A DNA stretch of 6,735 nucleotides from Eubacterium sp. (GCA_021442545.1 JABUSX010000394.1:1-6735), one strand, 5' to 3'; positions 1-5,902 are shown, numbered from the stretch's first letter. The notes: generated by a model not told the origin, from the sequence alone. Numbers and translations are program-made.

Positions 1-48
1 ACCGATCGGTTATGAGCCGACTGCTCTGACCAACTGAGCTAAAGATCC
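1..48 (-). tRNA. tRNA with CAU anticodon (Met or Ile2), 3' part beyond the window
   Basis: Read on the minus strand from 48 to 1, the sequence folds as the first two thirds of a tRNA: acceptor strand GGATCTT, TA, D-stem GCTC/GAGC around the loop AGTTGGTCA, then anticodon stem GTCGG/CCGAT closing the seven-base loop CTCATAA, so the anticodon is CAT. The variable loop starts with CGGT at the window edge; the T-arm and 3' acceptor strand are missing. CAU can be elongator Met, or Ile2 when the wobble C becomes lysidine. The CTCATAA loop occurs in both, and without the 3' half I cannot choose. An initiator tRNA is unlikely because the anticodon stem lacks its three consecutive G-C pairs. Confidence 0.9.
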
Positions 49-64
49 GTACATCACAAGTGCG

Positions 65-93
65 ATTTTACTGGAATTTCCTGCAAAAGTCAA
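65..93 (-). promoter_or_regulatory. Predicted sigma-A promoter of the tRNA
   Basis: On the minus strand, TTGACT (93-88) and TAAAAT (70-65) are separated by exactly 17 bases. Each hexamer matches the housekeeping consensus at five of six positions. The predicted start site is near 58, about ten bases before the tRNA 5' end at 48, a normal distance for a processed tRNA leader. A short weak hairpin (CTCAAC/GTTGA, then TTTT) overlaps the -35 box just after the cyclase stop. It is too small to call a terminator, so some readthrough from the cyclase gene into the tRNA is possible. Confidence 0.6.
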
Positions 94-109
94 CTTGTTG
101 AGTCTGTTC

Positions 110-1288
110 TTATTCGTTCCTCCTGCTTTTTCTCCTGTCGTACTGTATCTTCTTATAATGTTCCTCTTTATCTGCATACATTCGCCTGTCCGCGAGTTCA
201 AAAAGACCTTCGATCGTCATCCCAGCCTCTTTTGAAGCGCTTCCGACAGCAAAGGAGACTCTTATCTCCCCGGTACCTTCTTTTTCGTCTGATATTTTTC
301 GAAGCCGGTCCAGTTTCAGGTTCATCTCGTCCTGCAGTGCCGAACTGACCACGGCAAATTCATCACCGCCGATCCGGTATAATTTATCTGTTTCATCCGA
401 AAATACCGATTTGACTCTTTCTGCAGCCTGCATGATCATTCTGTCTCCGACCGCATGTCCGTATTTGTCATTGACGCCTTTCAGGTCATTGACATCCACG
501 ACCGTGAAATGAAGATGATCCGGCATATGTTCAGCGATTTCTTTCAGTTCTTCCTCGTAAGCTCTGCGCGTTCCGAATCCTGTCAGGGCATCGATCAGAA
601 GATACTTGTTCCGCTCCTCCAGTATGGTCTTCTGTTTCTGCATCTTCAGAAGCTCCTGCAGCCTTCGCTCACCCTTTTCGCAGATCTTGTTATATAAATG
701 GCTGCTTATTAATGCCCCGCCGAAACAGAAAATGATCAGCATGATCTGAACTTCATACGAGTACATGTTGGTTTCATCGATCACACCTGCACAGGCATCC
801 CGGATCACCGTAAACAGATTCAGGCCGAGTACAATCAGTCCCATGCGGAGAACCAGCGTCGCATCATGATAGAGAACAAGGAAAGAGATCAGAGGAAGAA
901 TCATCACATACAGTGTATTCGTGACCCCTGTCAAAAGAGCATACCCATACATCAGCATATAACTGAGACAGATCTTGTAGCGGAGACTGAAGCTGCCTCT
1001 GTCTTTTTTATAGCTGACAAAACAGAAGATATAGGGAACAAATAAAATGATCACAACGTTGATAAAATAACCAAGCGAAACCTCTTTGAAGATATGTTCG
1101 ATCGTGTAGGCAATCAGATAACTGACGTTCATGACCGTCCAGCAGATCAGCAGATATTTATTCAGAACACTGTTTTCTTCCCACGTTCTGCTTTTTCCCT
1201 GAGCGATTCTCTCTTCATTCACACCCTTTTCTTTCGTCAGCCCGGCCGTTTTCCGGCTGTTTGCTTTTTCCTGAGTACCGTTCTTCAT
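110..1288 (-). CDS. Membrane-anchored diguanylate cyclase (GGDEF domain)
   Basis: This 392-residue protein should condense two GTP into cyclic di-GMP at the inner face of the membrane. A charged N-terminal tail (1-42) is followed by about six hydrophobic helices (roughly 43-63, 73-92, 104-120, 122-140, 146-163, 178-198), a charged helical linker (200-228) and a GGDEF domain (229-380). The domain has DALTG (233-237), the metal/substrate segment DVNDLKGVND (265-274) and the active-site RIGGDEF (305-311). The RxxD inhibitory site expected five residues before GGDEF reads DETD, so classical product inhibition is probably absent. The start at 1288 was chosen because GGAGG lies eight bases upstream; longer in-frame starts at 1306 and 1390 lack a ribosome binding site. 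The six-helix part resembles no sensor domain I can name, so the signal is unknown. It is monocistronic, divergent from pncB. Confidence 0.93.
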   Translation of the reverse strand: MKNGTQEKANSRKTAGLTKEKGVNEERIAQGKSRTWEENSVLNKYLLICWTVMNVSYLIAYTIEHIFKEVSLGYFINVVIILFVPYIFCFVSYKKDRGSFSLRYKICLSYMLMYGYALLTGVTNTLYVMILPLISFLVLYHDATLVLRMGLIVLGLNLFTVIRDACAGVIDETNMYSYEVQIMLIIFCFGGALISSHLYNKICEKGERRLQELLKMQKQKTILEERNKYLLIDALTGFGTRRAYEEELKEIAEHMPDHLHFTVVDVNDLKGVNDKYGHAVGDRMIMQAAERVKSVFSDETDKLYRIGGDEFAVVSSALQDEMNLKLDRLRKISDEKEGTGEIRVSFAVGSASKEAGMTIEGLFELADRRMYADKEEHYKKIQYDRRKSRRNE

Positions 1289-1296
1289 ACCGCTTT

Positions 1297-1301
1297 CCTC
1301 C
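1297..1301 (-). promoter_or_regulatory. Ribosome binding site fixing the cyclase start
   Basis: The minus strand reads GGAGG at 1301-1297, then eight bases, then ATG at 1288-1286. This is the only strong Shine-Dalgarno sequence near the possible starts (1390, 1306, 1288). It lies inside the frame of the longer candidates, which argues that they are not used. Confidence 0.75.
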
Positions 1302-1471
1302 GCCATGAACCATGCTGCATTCCGCAATTTTCTGTACAATTTTCCATACAGGAAAACCGAAGGTGTGCAAAACACGAAATATTCTGACATAAAATGTTTA
1401 AATCAGACTATTTGTTTTTGGTATATGATATTATTATGTCTTTATGTAATAGTATTTGTTTTTTATAGGGG

Positions 1472-1500
1472 ATTTTATATTGATTTTTCCTATTTGTCAA
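1472..1500 (-). promoter_or_regulatory. Predicted sigma-A promoter of the diguanylate cyclase gene
   Basis: On the minus strand a perfect TTGACA (1500-1495) and TAAAAT (1477-1472) are spaced by 17 bases. Transcription would start near 1465 and give a 5' leader of about 175 bases before the cyclase ATG at 1288. The leader is AT-rich, with no clear attenuator. AT-rich DNA yields chance promoters, but a full -35 match with ideal spacing makes this the best candidate in the gap. Confidence 0.5.
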
Positions 1501-1569
1501 TATATATGACTCAATATTTAACGCAAAAATACAACATCTTTACGTTTCAATAGTGAAATAATCTTTCGC

Positions 1570-1604
1570 AAAACTGTTTTCATCCGTATTTTGAAAAAAG
1601 TTTT
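1570..1604. repeat. AT-rich inverted repeat upstream of pncB
   Basis: AAAACTGTTTTCA (1570-1582) pairs with TGAAAAAAGTTTT (1592-1604) at 12 of 13 positions around a nine-base loop. It sits about 65-100 bases upstream of the predicted pncB start site and on the upstream side of the cyclase promoter. No U-tract follows on either strand, so it is not a clear terminator. It could be a protein site, or simply a product of AT-rich composition. Confidence 0.35.
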
Positions 1605-1654
1605 CAGGAAAAGTGCGGAAAAACCAATGAAAAAATACCGTTTTACATCAGATG

Positions 1655-1663
1655 TGTTATGAT
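1655..1663 (+). promoter_or_regulatory. Predicted extended -10 promoter of pncB
   Basis: TGT followed by TATGAT (1658-1663) forms an extended -10 element (TGnTATGAT). No good -35 box lies 16-18 bases upstream, which fits the extended -10 class. The start site would be near 1670. An 11-bp palindrome, ACATC-A-GATGT (1645-1655), overlaps the upstream edge of the element, where a repressor could act. NAD salvage genes in Firmicutes are often under NiaR, but I cannot match this palindrome to a NiaR site from memory. Confidence 0.4.
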
Positions 1664-1808
1664 ACAAGGGATTTTGTCAGCGCAGGGAGAAAAGAAATCC
1701 ATGATGCTGCCGGACACTGACCCCAACTTCATGAACGAAGCTCATTCATGCCGGTTCATGATTCTGAGATCTGCACATGTATCTGTACATTTTCAAACAC
1801 TAATAAAA

Positions 1809-1814
1809 AGAGGA
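1809..1814 (+). promoter_or_regulatory. Ribosome binding site fixing the pncB start
   Basis: AGAGGA at 1809-1814 lies nine bases before ATG at 1824. That start gives the family-typical N-terminus (MNDRNLTMMTDLYELTMMQG), so it is preferred over the upstream in-frame ATGs at 1659, 1701 and 1731. Confidence 0.7.
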
Positions 1815-1823
1815 TTGTATTCC

Positions 1824-3281
1824 ATGAATGACCGAAATCTGACAATGATGACCGACCTGTATGAGCTGACCATGATGCAGGGCTATTTCAAAAATCCGAC
1901 GGATCAGACCGTCGTCTTTGACGCTTTCTACCGCACAAATCCGTGCAATGGCGGCTACGCCATCTGCGTCGGGCTGGAACAGGTCATCTCCTATATCCGG
2001 GATCTCCATTTTTCTCCGGATGATGTCGAATATCTGCGCACTCTCGGGATCTTCGAAGATGACTTTCTCGAATATCTCCGGGGCTTTCACTTCACGGGCG
2101 ACATTTATGCCATTCCGGAAGGAACCGTCGTTTTTCCGAGGGAACCCCTTCTGAAAGTCATTGCGCCGATTATGGAAGCACAGCTTGTTGAACCCGTGAT
2201 CCTGAACTTTATCAACCATCAGTCCCTGATCGCCACACGTGCCGCCCGTGTATGCCAGTCGGCCCGGGGCGATGCCGTCATGGAATTCGGACTCCGCCGT
2301 GCGCAGGGAGCCGATGCCGCAAACCTCGGAGCCCGTGCCGCCGTGATCGGCGGCTGCATCGGAACCTCCAATGTTCTGACTTCCGAGCTCTTCCATGTTC
2401 CCGTAAAAGGAACCCATGCGCACAGCTGGATCATGAGCTTCCCGGACGAACTGACTGCCTTCCGGACCTATGCAGAGCTCTACCCGAAGGCCTGTATTCT
2501 CCTGGTCGACACATACGATGTGCTGCGCTCCGGCGTACCGAATGCCATCAAGGTCTTTACGGAAATGCGCGAGGCCGGTGTCGATATGAAAGGATACGGA
2601 ATCCGCATCGATTCCGGAGACATTGCCTATCTTTCCAAAAAAGCCTATGCCATGCTGTCGGAAGCCGGCTTTGAAGATGCGGTCATTTCCGCTTCCAGTG
2701 ATCTGGACGAATACCTGATCAATTCCTTAAAACAGCAGGGAGCCAAAGTAAACTCCTGGGGCGTGGGAACCAACCTCATTACTTCCAACGGATGGTCTGC
2801 CTTCGGGGGCGTTTACAAACTGGCTGCCATAAAGAAAGGAGAAGGCGAATTCCAGCCGACGATCAAACTTTCCGAGAACTCCGAGAAGATCACCAACCCC
2901 GGAAACAAAACGGTCTTCCGCCTGTATGATAAGAAAACCGGAAAGATCCGGGCTGACCTGATCGCGCTCGAGGGCGAATCGATCGATCCCGAAAAGGATC
3001 TGGTCATTTTCGATCCTCAGGAAACCTGGAAAAAAACAAGGCTGCGCGCGGGCACCTTCACCGTCCGTGAACTTCTGGTACCCGTCTTCCGAAACGGGCT
3101 CTGCGTTTATGAATCGCCGTCCGTTATGGAGATCCGTGATATATGCTCCAGAGAAAAAGATACCCTGTGGGATGAATCCAAACGTTTTGTGAATCCGCAC
3201 GAAGTCTACGTCGACCTCTCTGACAAGCTTTATGATATGAAGAAGAAACTGCTTGAGCAGATGTCCATGAAGGATATGTAA
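1824..3281 (+). CDS. pncB: Nicotinate phosphoribosyltransferase
   Basis: This 485-residue cytosolic enzyme converts nicotinate and PRPP, with ATP hydrolysis, to nicotinate mononucleotide, the entry step of NAD salvage (Preiss-Handler pathway). The length is normal for the Firmicutes form. Visible family marks are the N-terminal TDLYELTMMQGYF (10-22), EFGLRRAQG (154-162), GTHAHSWIMSFPDE (196-209) with the likely phosphorylated His at 200, the strand GYGIRIDSGD (257-266) and SSDLDE (291-296). Phosphate-binding residues typical of the type II phosphoribosyltransferase fold continue to about 330 (GVGTN 313-317). The last 150 residues form the usual C-terminal extension. It stands alone on the plus strand, convergent with the CoA-transferase genes. 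An open frame runs 55 codons upstream, but the better ribosome binding site and family alignment support the start at 1824. The family assignment is firm. Confidence 0.97.
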   Translation: MNDRNLTMMTDLYELTMMQGYFKNPTDQTVVFDAFYRTNPCNGGYAICVGLEQVISYIRDLHFSPDDVEYLRTLGIFEDDFLEYLRGFHFTGDIYAIPEGTVVFPREPLLKVIAPIMEAQLVEPVILNFINHQSLIATRAARVCQSARGDAVMEFGLRRAQGADAANLGARAAVIGGCIGTSNVLTSELFHVPVKGTHAHSWIMSFPDELTAFRTYAELYPKACILLVDTYDVLRSGVPNAIKVFTEMREAGVDMKGYGIRIDSGDIAYLSKKAYAMLSEAGFEDAVISASSDLDEYLINSLKQQGAKVNSWGVGTNLITSNGWSAFGGVYKLAAIKKGEGEFQPTIKLSENSEKITNPGNKTVFRLYDKKTGKIRADLIALEGESIDPEKDLVIFDPQETWKKTRLRAGTFTVRELLVPVFRNGLCVYESPSVMEIRDICSREKDTLWDESKRFVNPHEVYVDLSDKLYDMKKKLLEQMSMKDM

Positions 3282-3292
3282 GAAACCCTTTA

Positions 3293-3379
3293 TCCGAAAA
3301 GTGTACCTTACAGAAAATGCATTATCGTTTTTCCGAAAAGTGTACCTTACAGAAAGTGCATTATCGTTTTTCCGAAAAA
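3293..3379. repeat. 39-bp tandem duplication plus partial third copy
   Basis: Two adjacent 39-bp units (3293-3331 and 3332-3370) differ at only one base (a at 3317, g at 3356). A third copy starts at 3371 (TCCGAAAA) and breaks off after about nine bases. Each unit runs TCCGAAAAGTGTACC, TTACAGAAA, then rTGCATTATCGTTTT. It includes TGTA-CCT-TACA and ATGCAT palindromes. The array begins 11 bases after the pncB stop and runs into the terminator hairpin. The period is a multiple of three, so frames stay open through it, but none has a supported start. I regard it as non-coding. Confidence 0.9.
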
Positions 3380-3419
3380 GAGCTGCAGAAAACATTCCGT
3401 TGTTTGCTGCAGCTTCTTT
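3376..3419. terminator. Bidirectional intrinsic terminator between pncB and the CoA-transferase operon
   Basis: The stem AAAGAGCTGCAG (from 3376) pairs with CTGCAGCTTCTTT (3407-3419) with one mismatch and one G-U. After an A-G mismatch it continues as AAACA/TGTTT (3390-3394/3401-3405), closing the loop TTCCGT. Plus-strand transcripts from pncB leave the stem into TTCTTTG. Minus-strand transcripts from the convergent CoA-transferase genes leave it into TCTTTTTCGG, the better U-tract. The position in a convergent gap suits a shared terminator. Confidence 0.6.
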
Positions 3420-3435
3420 GATTGTGTCACACCGA

Positions 3436-3486
3436 AATATCCCCCATGCAGACCAGGACATTTACTTTGTCTGCATGAGGGATATT
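3436..3486. terminator. Long hairpin in the convergent gap
   Basis: AATATCCCCCATGCAGAC (3436-3453) pairs with GTCTGCATGAGGGATATT (3469-3486) at 17 of 18 positions around a 15-base loop. This is the longest inverted repeat in the window. Neither strand has a clean U-tract after the stem, so it may help stop convergent transcription or protect 3' ends rather than act as a standard intrinsic terminator. It could also be a remnant of a small palindromic repeat element. Confidence 0.5.
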
Positions 3487-3505
3487 CTGTTCTCATTCCA
3501 TGTGT

Positions 3506-3536
3506 GAGAGGCTTTCATGCCGCAGCAAGGCCCCTC
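3506..3536. repeat. Small hairpin just downstream of the CoA-transferase beta gene
   Basis: GAGAGGCTTT (3506-3515) pairs with AAGGCCCCTC (3527-3536) with one mismatch and one G-U around an 11-base loop. It begins 11 bases after the beta-subunit stop codon on the minus strand. No U-tract follows, so at most it is a 3'-end stabiliser. Confidence 0.35.
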
Positions 3537-3547
3537 CGTTCATGTCA

Positions 3548-4204
3548 TTATTCGATCGTCTTGAGATCCGGAGAAACCTTCAGTTCTGCTTCTGTCGCAG
3601 CCTTCACATCGTCGACCGAGAATTCCGGATTGATCTCAACAAGGACAAGGCCTTCGTCCGTCACATCGATCACGCCCATCTCAGTGATGATCTTGGTCAC
3701 ACAGGTCTTAGCTGTAAGAGGAAGTGTGCACTGTTTCAGAATCTTCGGATTTCCCTTCTGGGTATGTTCCATCGCCACGATCACGTTGGAAGCGCCGACA
3801 ACCAGATCCATTGCACCGCCCATGCCGGGAACCATCTTGCCCGGAATGATCCAGTTGGCCAGATTACCTTTTTCATCGACCTGAAGAGCGCCCAGAACGG
3901 TAGCATCCACATGGCCGCCGCGGATCAGACCGAAAGAGGTTGCGGAATCGATGAAAGCACCGCCCGGTGCGATGGAGGACGGCTGTCCGCCGGCATCCGA
4001 AACACAAAGATCAACATCTTCCGCAGCCGGCTTCGGGCCTGCACCGGCCATGCCGTTCTCGGCTTCCAGAACGACCTTGACGTCTGCCGGAAGGAAGCTC
4101 GGGATCATGGTCGGAAGACCGATGCCAAGATTTACGACGTCACCATCTTTAAACTCTTTTGCTGCTCTTTTTGCAATATATGCTTTGATTTCGCCCTTAT
4201 CCAT
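3548..4204 (-). CDS. atoA: CoA transferase subunit B (3-oxoacid / acetate CoA-transferase family I, beta)
   Basis: The 218-residue beta subunit of a family I CoA transferase moves CoA between short-chain acyl-CoAs and free acids such as acetate, butyrate or acetoacetate through a glutamyl-CoA intermediate. The catalytic Glu is in AENGMAGAGP (48-57), at residue 49. Other family marks are LGIGLPT (26-32), SDAGGQP (69-75), GGAFIDSATSF (81-91), IRGGHVDATVLGALQVD (94-110) and WIIPGKMVPGMGGAMDLV (118-135). Length matches AtoA/CtfB. It overlaps the alpha gene by one base (TAATG), and its GGAGGTG site (4218-4212) lies in the alpha coding end, which suggests translational coupling and equal subunit supply. 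Substrate choice cannot be read from sequence, and no thiolase, dehydrogenase or decarboxylase gene in view settles the pathway. ctfB or scoB are equivalent names. Confidence 0.93.
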   Translation of the reverse strand: MDKGEIKAYIAKRAAKEFKDGDVVNLGIGLPTMIPSFLPADVKVVLEAENGMAGAGPKPAAEDVDLCVSDAGGQPSSIAPGGAFIDSATSFGLIRGGHVDATVLGALQVDEKGNLANWIIPGKMVPGMGGAMDLVVGASNVIVAMEHTQKGNPKILKQCTLPLTAKTCVTKIITEMGVIDVTDEGLVLVEINPEFSVDDVKAATEAELKVSPDLKTIE

Positions 4205-4866
4205 TATTTTGCACCTCCGTCAACAACATAGTCCACCAGAATTCCCTGGACGATAATTTCGTCAGCATCCAGCATATCCACGATCTGGTCTGCCTGCATG
4301 ATGACAACATCAGCCGCCGTAGCCATGACCGTATTGAAATTGCGGGTCGTTCCATGGTACTTGGTGTTGCCGTATGCATCTGTCGTTGTGCCGTAGCAGA
4401 TCGCGATATCTGCACGAAGCGGCTCCTCAAGCAGATATTCCTTACCGTTGACAGTGATAACTTCCTTACCGGCTTCTTCACCGACCGGTGTTCCAAGGCC
4501 TGTGGGAGTCAGGACGCCGCCGAGGCCATAGCCGCCGGCACGAACTTTTTCAGCCAGGGAGCCCTGCGGAACAAGCGTAACCTTCATCGTTCCTGCATTC
4601 ATCATCTGGCCGACTTCCGGATTGACTCCGATATGAGTAGCGATCAGATGCTTGACCTGACCATTGTGGATCAGTTCATGAAGACCATTCTCAAACCGCG
4701 GCTGTCCGCCGTCGTTTGCGATGACCGTCAGATCCTTAACGCCGGTTTCTGCGATTGCATGAAGAACCGCATTCGGTCCGCCGACACTGAGGAAGCCGCC
4801 AACCATGATGGTCATACCGTCTTTAACAAGAGCGGCCGCTTCCTGCACTGAAATTTGTTTTGCCAT
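4204..4866 (-). CDS. atoD: CoA transferase subunit A (3-oxoacid / acetate CoA-transferase family I, alpha)
   Basis: The 220-residue alpha subunit pairs with the beta subunit encoded directly downstream to form the heteromeric CoA transferase. It supplies the glycine-rich GGFLSVGGPNAV segment (23-34), VTLVPQGSLAEKVRAGG (96-112), the LTPTGLGTPVGE loop (119-130) and ADIAICYG (152-159). Length equals the usual AtoD/CtfA. The start at 4866 is chosen for a strong GGAGGTG (4879-4873) six bases upstream; an ATG twelve codons earlier (4902) has no site and falls in the predicted operator. It is the first gene of a two-gene operon. A family I enzyme of this kind typically serves acid reassimilation, acetoacetate use or butyrate/acetate exchange in fermenting Clostridia. 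Which one applies here is inference. Confidence 0.93.
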   Translation of the reverse strand: MAKQISVQEAAALVKDGMTIMVGGFLSVGGPNAVLHAIAETGVKDLTVIANDGGQPRFENGLHELIHNGQVKHLIATHIGVNPEVGQMMNAGTMKVTLVPQGSLAEKVRAGGYGLGGVLTPTGLGTPVGEEAGKEVITVNGKEYLLEEPLRADIAICYGTTTDAYGNTKYHGTTRNFNTVMATAADVVIMQADQIVDMLDADEIIVQGILVDYVVDGGAK

Positions 4867-4904
4867 TGTGAACACCTCCGTTTGATATTTTTGCTTTATC
4901 ACTG

Positions 4905-4921
4905 GTAAAGTACTACTTTAC
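4905..4921. promoter_or_regulatory. Candidate operator of the CoA-transferase operon
   Basis: GTAAAGTA-C-TACTTTAC is a perfect 8-1-8 palindrome. It lies 11 bases downstream of the -10 box, so it covers about +5 to +21 of the predicted transcript, a standard repressor position. A further half-site CTTTA (4894-4898) makes a second, looser pair with TAAAG (4906-4910). Its short arms are better suited to a dimeric repressor than to a terminator, and no U-tract follows. The regulator is not encoded in view. Confidence 0.55.
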
Positions 4922-4931
4922 TATGCTACCC

Positions 4932-4960
4932 AGTATAAACCATCTGGTGAATTTTGTTAA
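4932..4960 (-). promoter_or_regulatory. Predicted sigma-A promoter of the CoA-transferase operon
   Basis: On the minus strand TTAACA (4960-4955) and TATACT (4937-4932) are spaced by 17 bases, each one base off consensus. The start site would be near 4925, giving a leader of about 60 bases before the alpha-subunit ATG at 4866. This separates the CoA-transferase pair from the kinase and livF genes upstream on the same strand. The remaining gap (4961-5101) has no convincing hairpin to end the upstream transcript. Confidence 0.6.
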
Positions 4961-5101
4961 GAATCGTCTGAAAAATAACTATATTTCCGAAAAAACATCC
5001 AAAAAGAGCCATCCCGGACCGAAACACAGATTCAAATCCTGTACCTCATGACCCGTAATCCCCGGCATTTTGATTCTGAACCATGCTTCCTTCTTCAGAT
5101 A

Positions 5102-5737
5102 TCAGAATGTTTCCTCCGGAAAACGGATCCGCAGATACCCTTTAATGATCTCCACTCCCCGTTCAAAGCCGAGTTTTCCCGTATTGATGCAGAGATCATA
5201 ATTCCTGGCATCCGACCAGCTCTGTCCCGTGAACTTCTTATAAAATTCCTCACGATTACGGTTTATCATCATGACATATTTTTCGAGCTCTGCCGGCGGC
5301 AGACTCTTTTTCAGGGCTGCCTGTTCAAGCAGAAACTCCTTCGGCGCGTGTACAAATACACGAACCGCATAATCCGTATCCTCCAGAGAAAAAACACCGC
5401 CGTGCCCGATAATCACGCAGTTTTCTTTTTCCGCGATCCGGCGTATCGCTCCGGCCTGGTGAAGAATAAGATTGTTTTCCGACGTATAATCCGAACTTCC
5501 CGGAGGAGAAGGTTCTCTTTTCAGATCCACGACGTTGTTCAGAAGATAAGGCCTGACGGGTTTTGTCCGGTCATTCAGTTCCGCGAAAAAAGTCTCGCTG
5601 ATGCCGGACTGTTCCGAAGCAAAACGCTCCAGATCAATGTTATACCACGGAATACCAAGCTCTTCTGCCAGCATCTGGCCGATCGTGCGGCCGCCGCTCC
5701 CGTATTCTCTGTTGATTACAATAACAAATCTGCCCAT
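5102..5737 (-). CDS. Cytidylate kinase-like family protein
   Basis: This 211-residue cytosolic P-loop protein belongs to the cytidylate kinase-like group common in Clostridia, which is distinct from housekeeping Cmk; its true phosphate acceptor is not established. The N-terminus has the family form VIVINREYGSGGRTIGQMLA (5-24), in which GSGGRTIG is the nucleotide-binding loop. ELGIPWYN (26-33), SGISETFF (44-51), CVIIGHGGVF (107-116) and the C-terminal WSDARNYDLCINTG (174-187) follow. In relatives I recall, the CVIIG segment is usually followed by Arg; here it is His112. The start ATG at 5737 is preceded by an AAAGGGGG run only four bases away, a poor but usable site. It lies 165 bases downstream of livF on the same strand with no obvious promoter between, so co-transcription is likely. 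A functional link to transport is not shown. Confidence 0.88.
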   Translation of the reverse strand: MGRFVIVINREYGSGGRTIGQMLAEELGIPWYNIDLERFASEQSGISETFFAELNDRTKPVRPYLLNNVVDLKREPSPPGSSDYTSENNLILHQAGAIRRIAEKENCVIIGHGGVFSLEDTDYAVRVFVHAPKEFLLEQAALKKSLPPAELEKYVMMINRNREEFYKKFTGQSWSDARNYDLCINTGKLGFERGVEIIKGYLRIRFPEETF

Positions 5738-5758
5738 ACGTCCCCCTTTCCTTTAACA

Positions 5759-5890
5759 TCATTTCCCGGGATACGATCCTCACGCACCCGGACAGACCTC
5801 TGCGGACACAATCCGTGTTCTCCGGATACGCTTCCTCATTTCCCGTATACATCTCTCCGGCACGGCTTTCATTTTCCGGGATGTATCTCA
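5759..5890. repeat. Degenerate short repeats between livF and the kinase gene
   Basis: The gap contains related segments on the plus strand: TCATTTCCCGGGATACG from 5759, TTCTCCGGATACG from 5818, TCATTTCCCGTATACATCTC from 5836 and TCATTTTCCGGGATGTATCTC from 5869. The last two are 33 bases apart; the other spacings are irregular. They look like decayed copies of one motif (TCATTTyCCGGgATAyr). No supported gene lies in this gap. Confidence 0.4.
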
Positions 5891-5902
5891 CGGGAACTAT
5901 CC

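Larger units (their letters stand above)
1289..1823. other. Divergent intergenic region with the pncB leader
   Basis: This 535-bp gap separates the divergent cyclase and pncB start codons and is strongly AT-rich from about 1385 to 1660. It contains a minus-strand promoter (1472-1500), an AT-rich inverted repeat (1570-1604) and an extended -10 promoter for pncB (1655-1663). From about 1670 to 1823 lies a leader of roughly 150 bases. In it, TCATGAAC (1729-1736) pairs with GTTCATGA (1754-1761) as an 8-bp stem around a 17-base loop, and ATGTA/TACAT (1777-1781/1786-1790) forms a smaller hairpin. I do not recognise a known riboswitch or T-box. The pncB frame stays open through the whole leader, from 1659. 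No separate gene is supported here. Confidence 0.6.

Noticed and set aside
1..48. The tRNA as an integration site for a mobile element
   Set aside because: No integrase gene, direct repeat of the tRNA 3' end or other mobile-element gene is visible, and the 3' end lies outside the window.
2727..3461. A 244-codon minus-strand frame through the 39-bp repeats and the 3' end of pncB
   Set aside because: Most of it is antisense to pncB. The repeat merely keeps it open because 39 is divisible by three, and there is no ribosome binding site.
3500..4231. A 243-codon plus-strand frame opposite the CoA-transferase beta gene
   Set aside because: It lies antisense to the beta subunit, which has its catalytic Glu motif and a strong ribosome binding site. 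The antisense product resembles nothing.
4954..4960. TTGTTAA, a possible Rex half-site at the CoA-transferase -35 box
   Set aside because: A Rex site needs a second inverted half about four bases away. The following bases do not provide it, and the motif is explained as the -35 hexamer.
4961..5101. An intrinsic terminator after the kinase gene
   Set aside because: There are T-runs on the minus strand near 4980-5005, but I could not find a convincing GC-rich stem before them.
5640..5891. A small minus-strand ORF (83 codons) between livF and the kinase gene
   Set aside because: It overlaps the start of the kinase gene out of frame, has no ribosome binding site, and its N-terminal half is the degenerate repeat.
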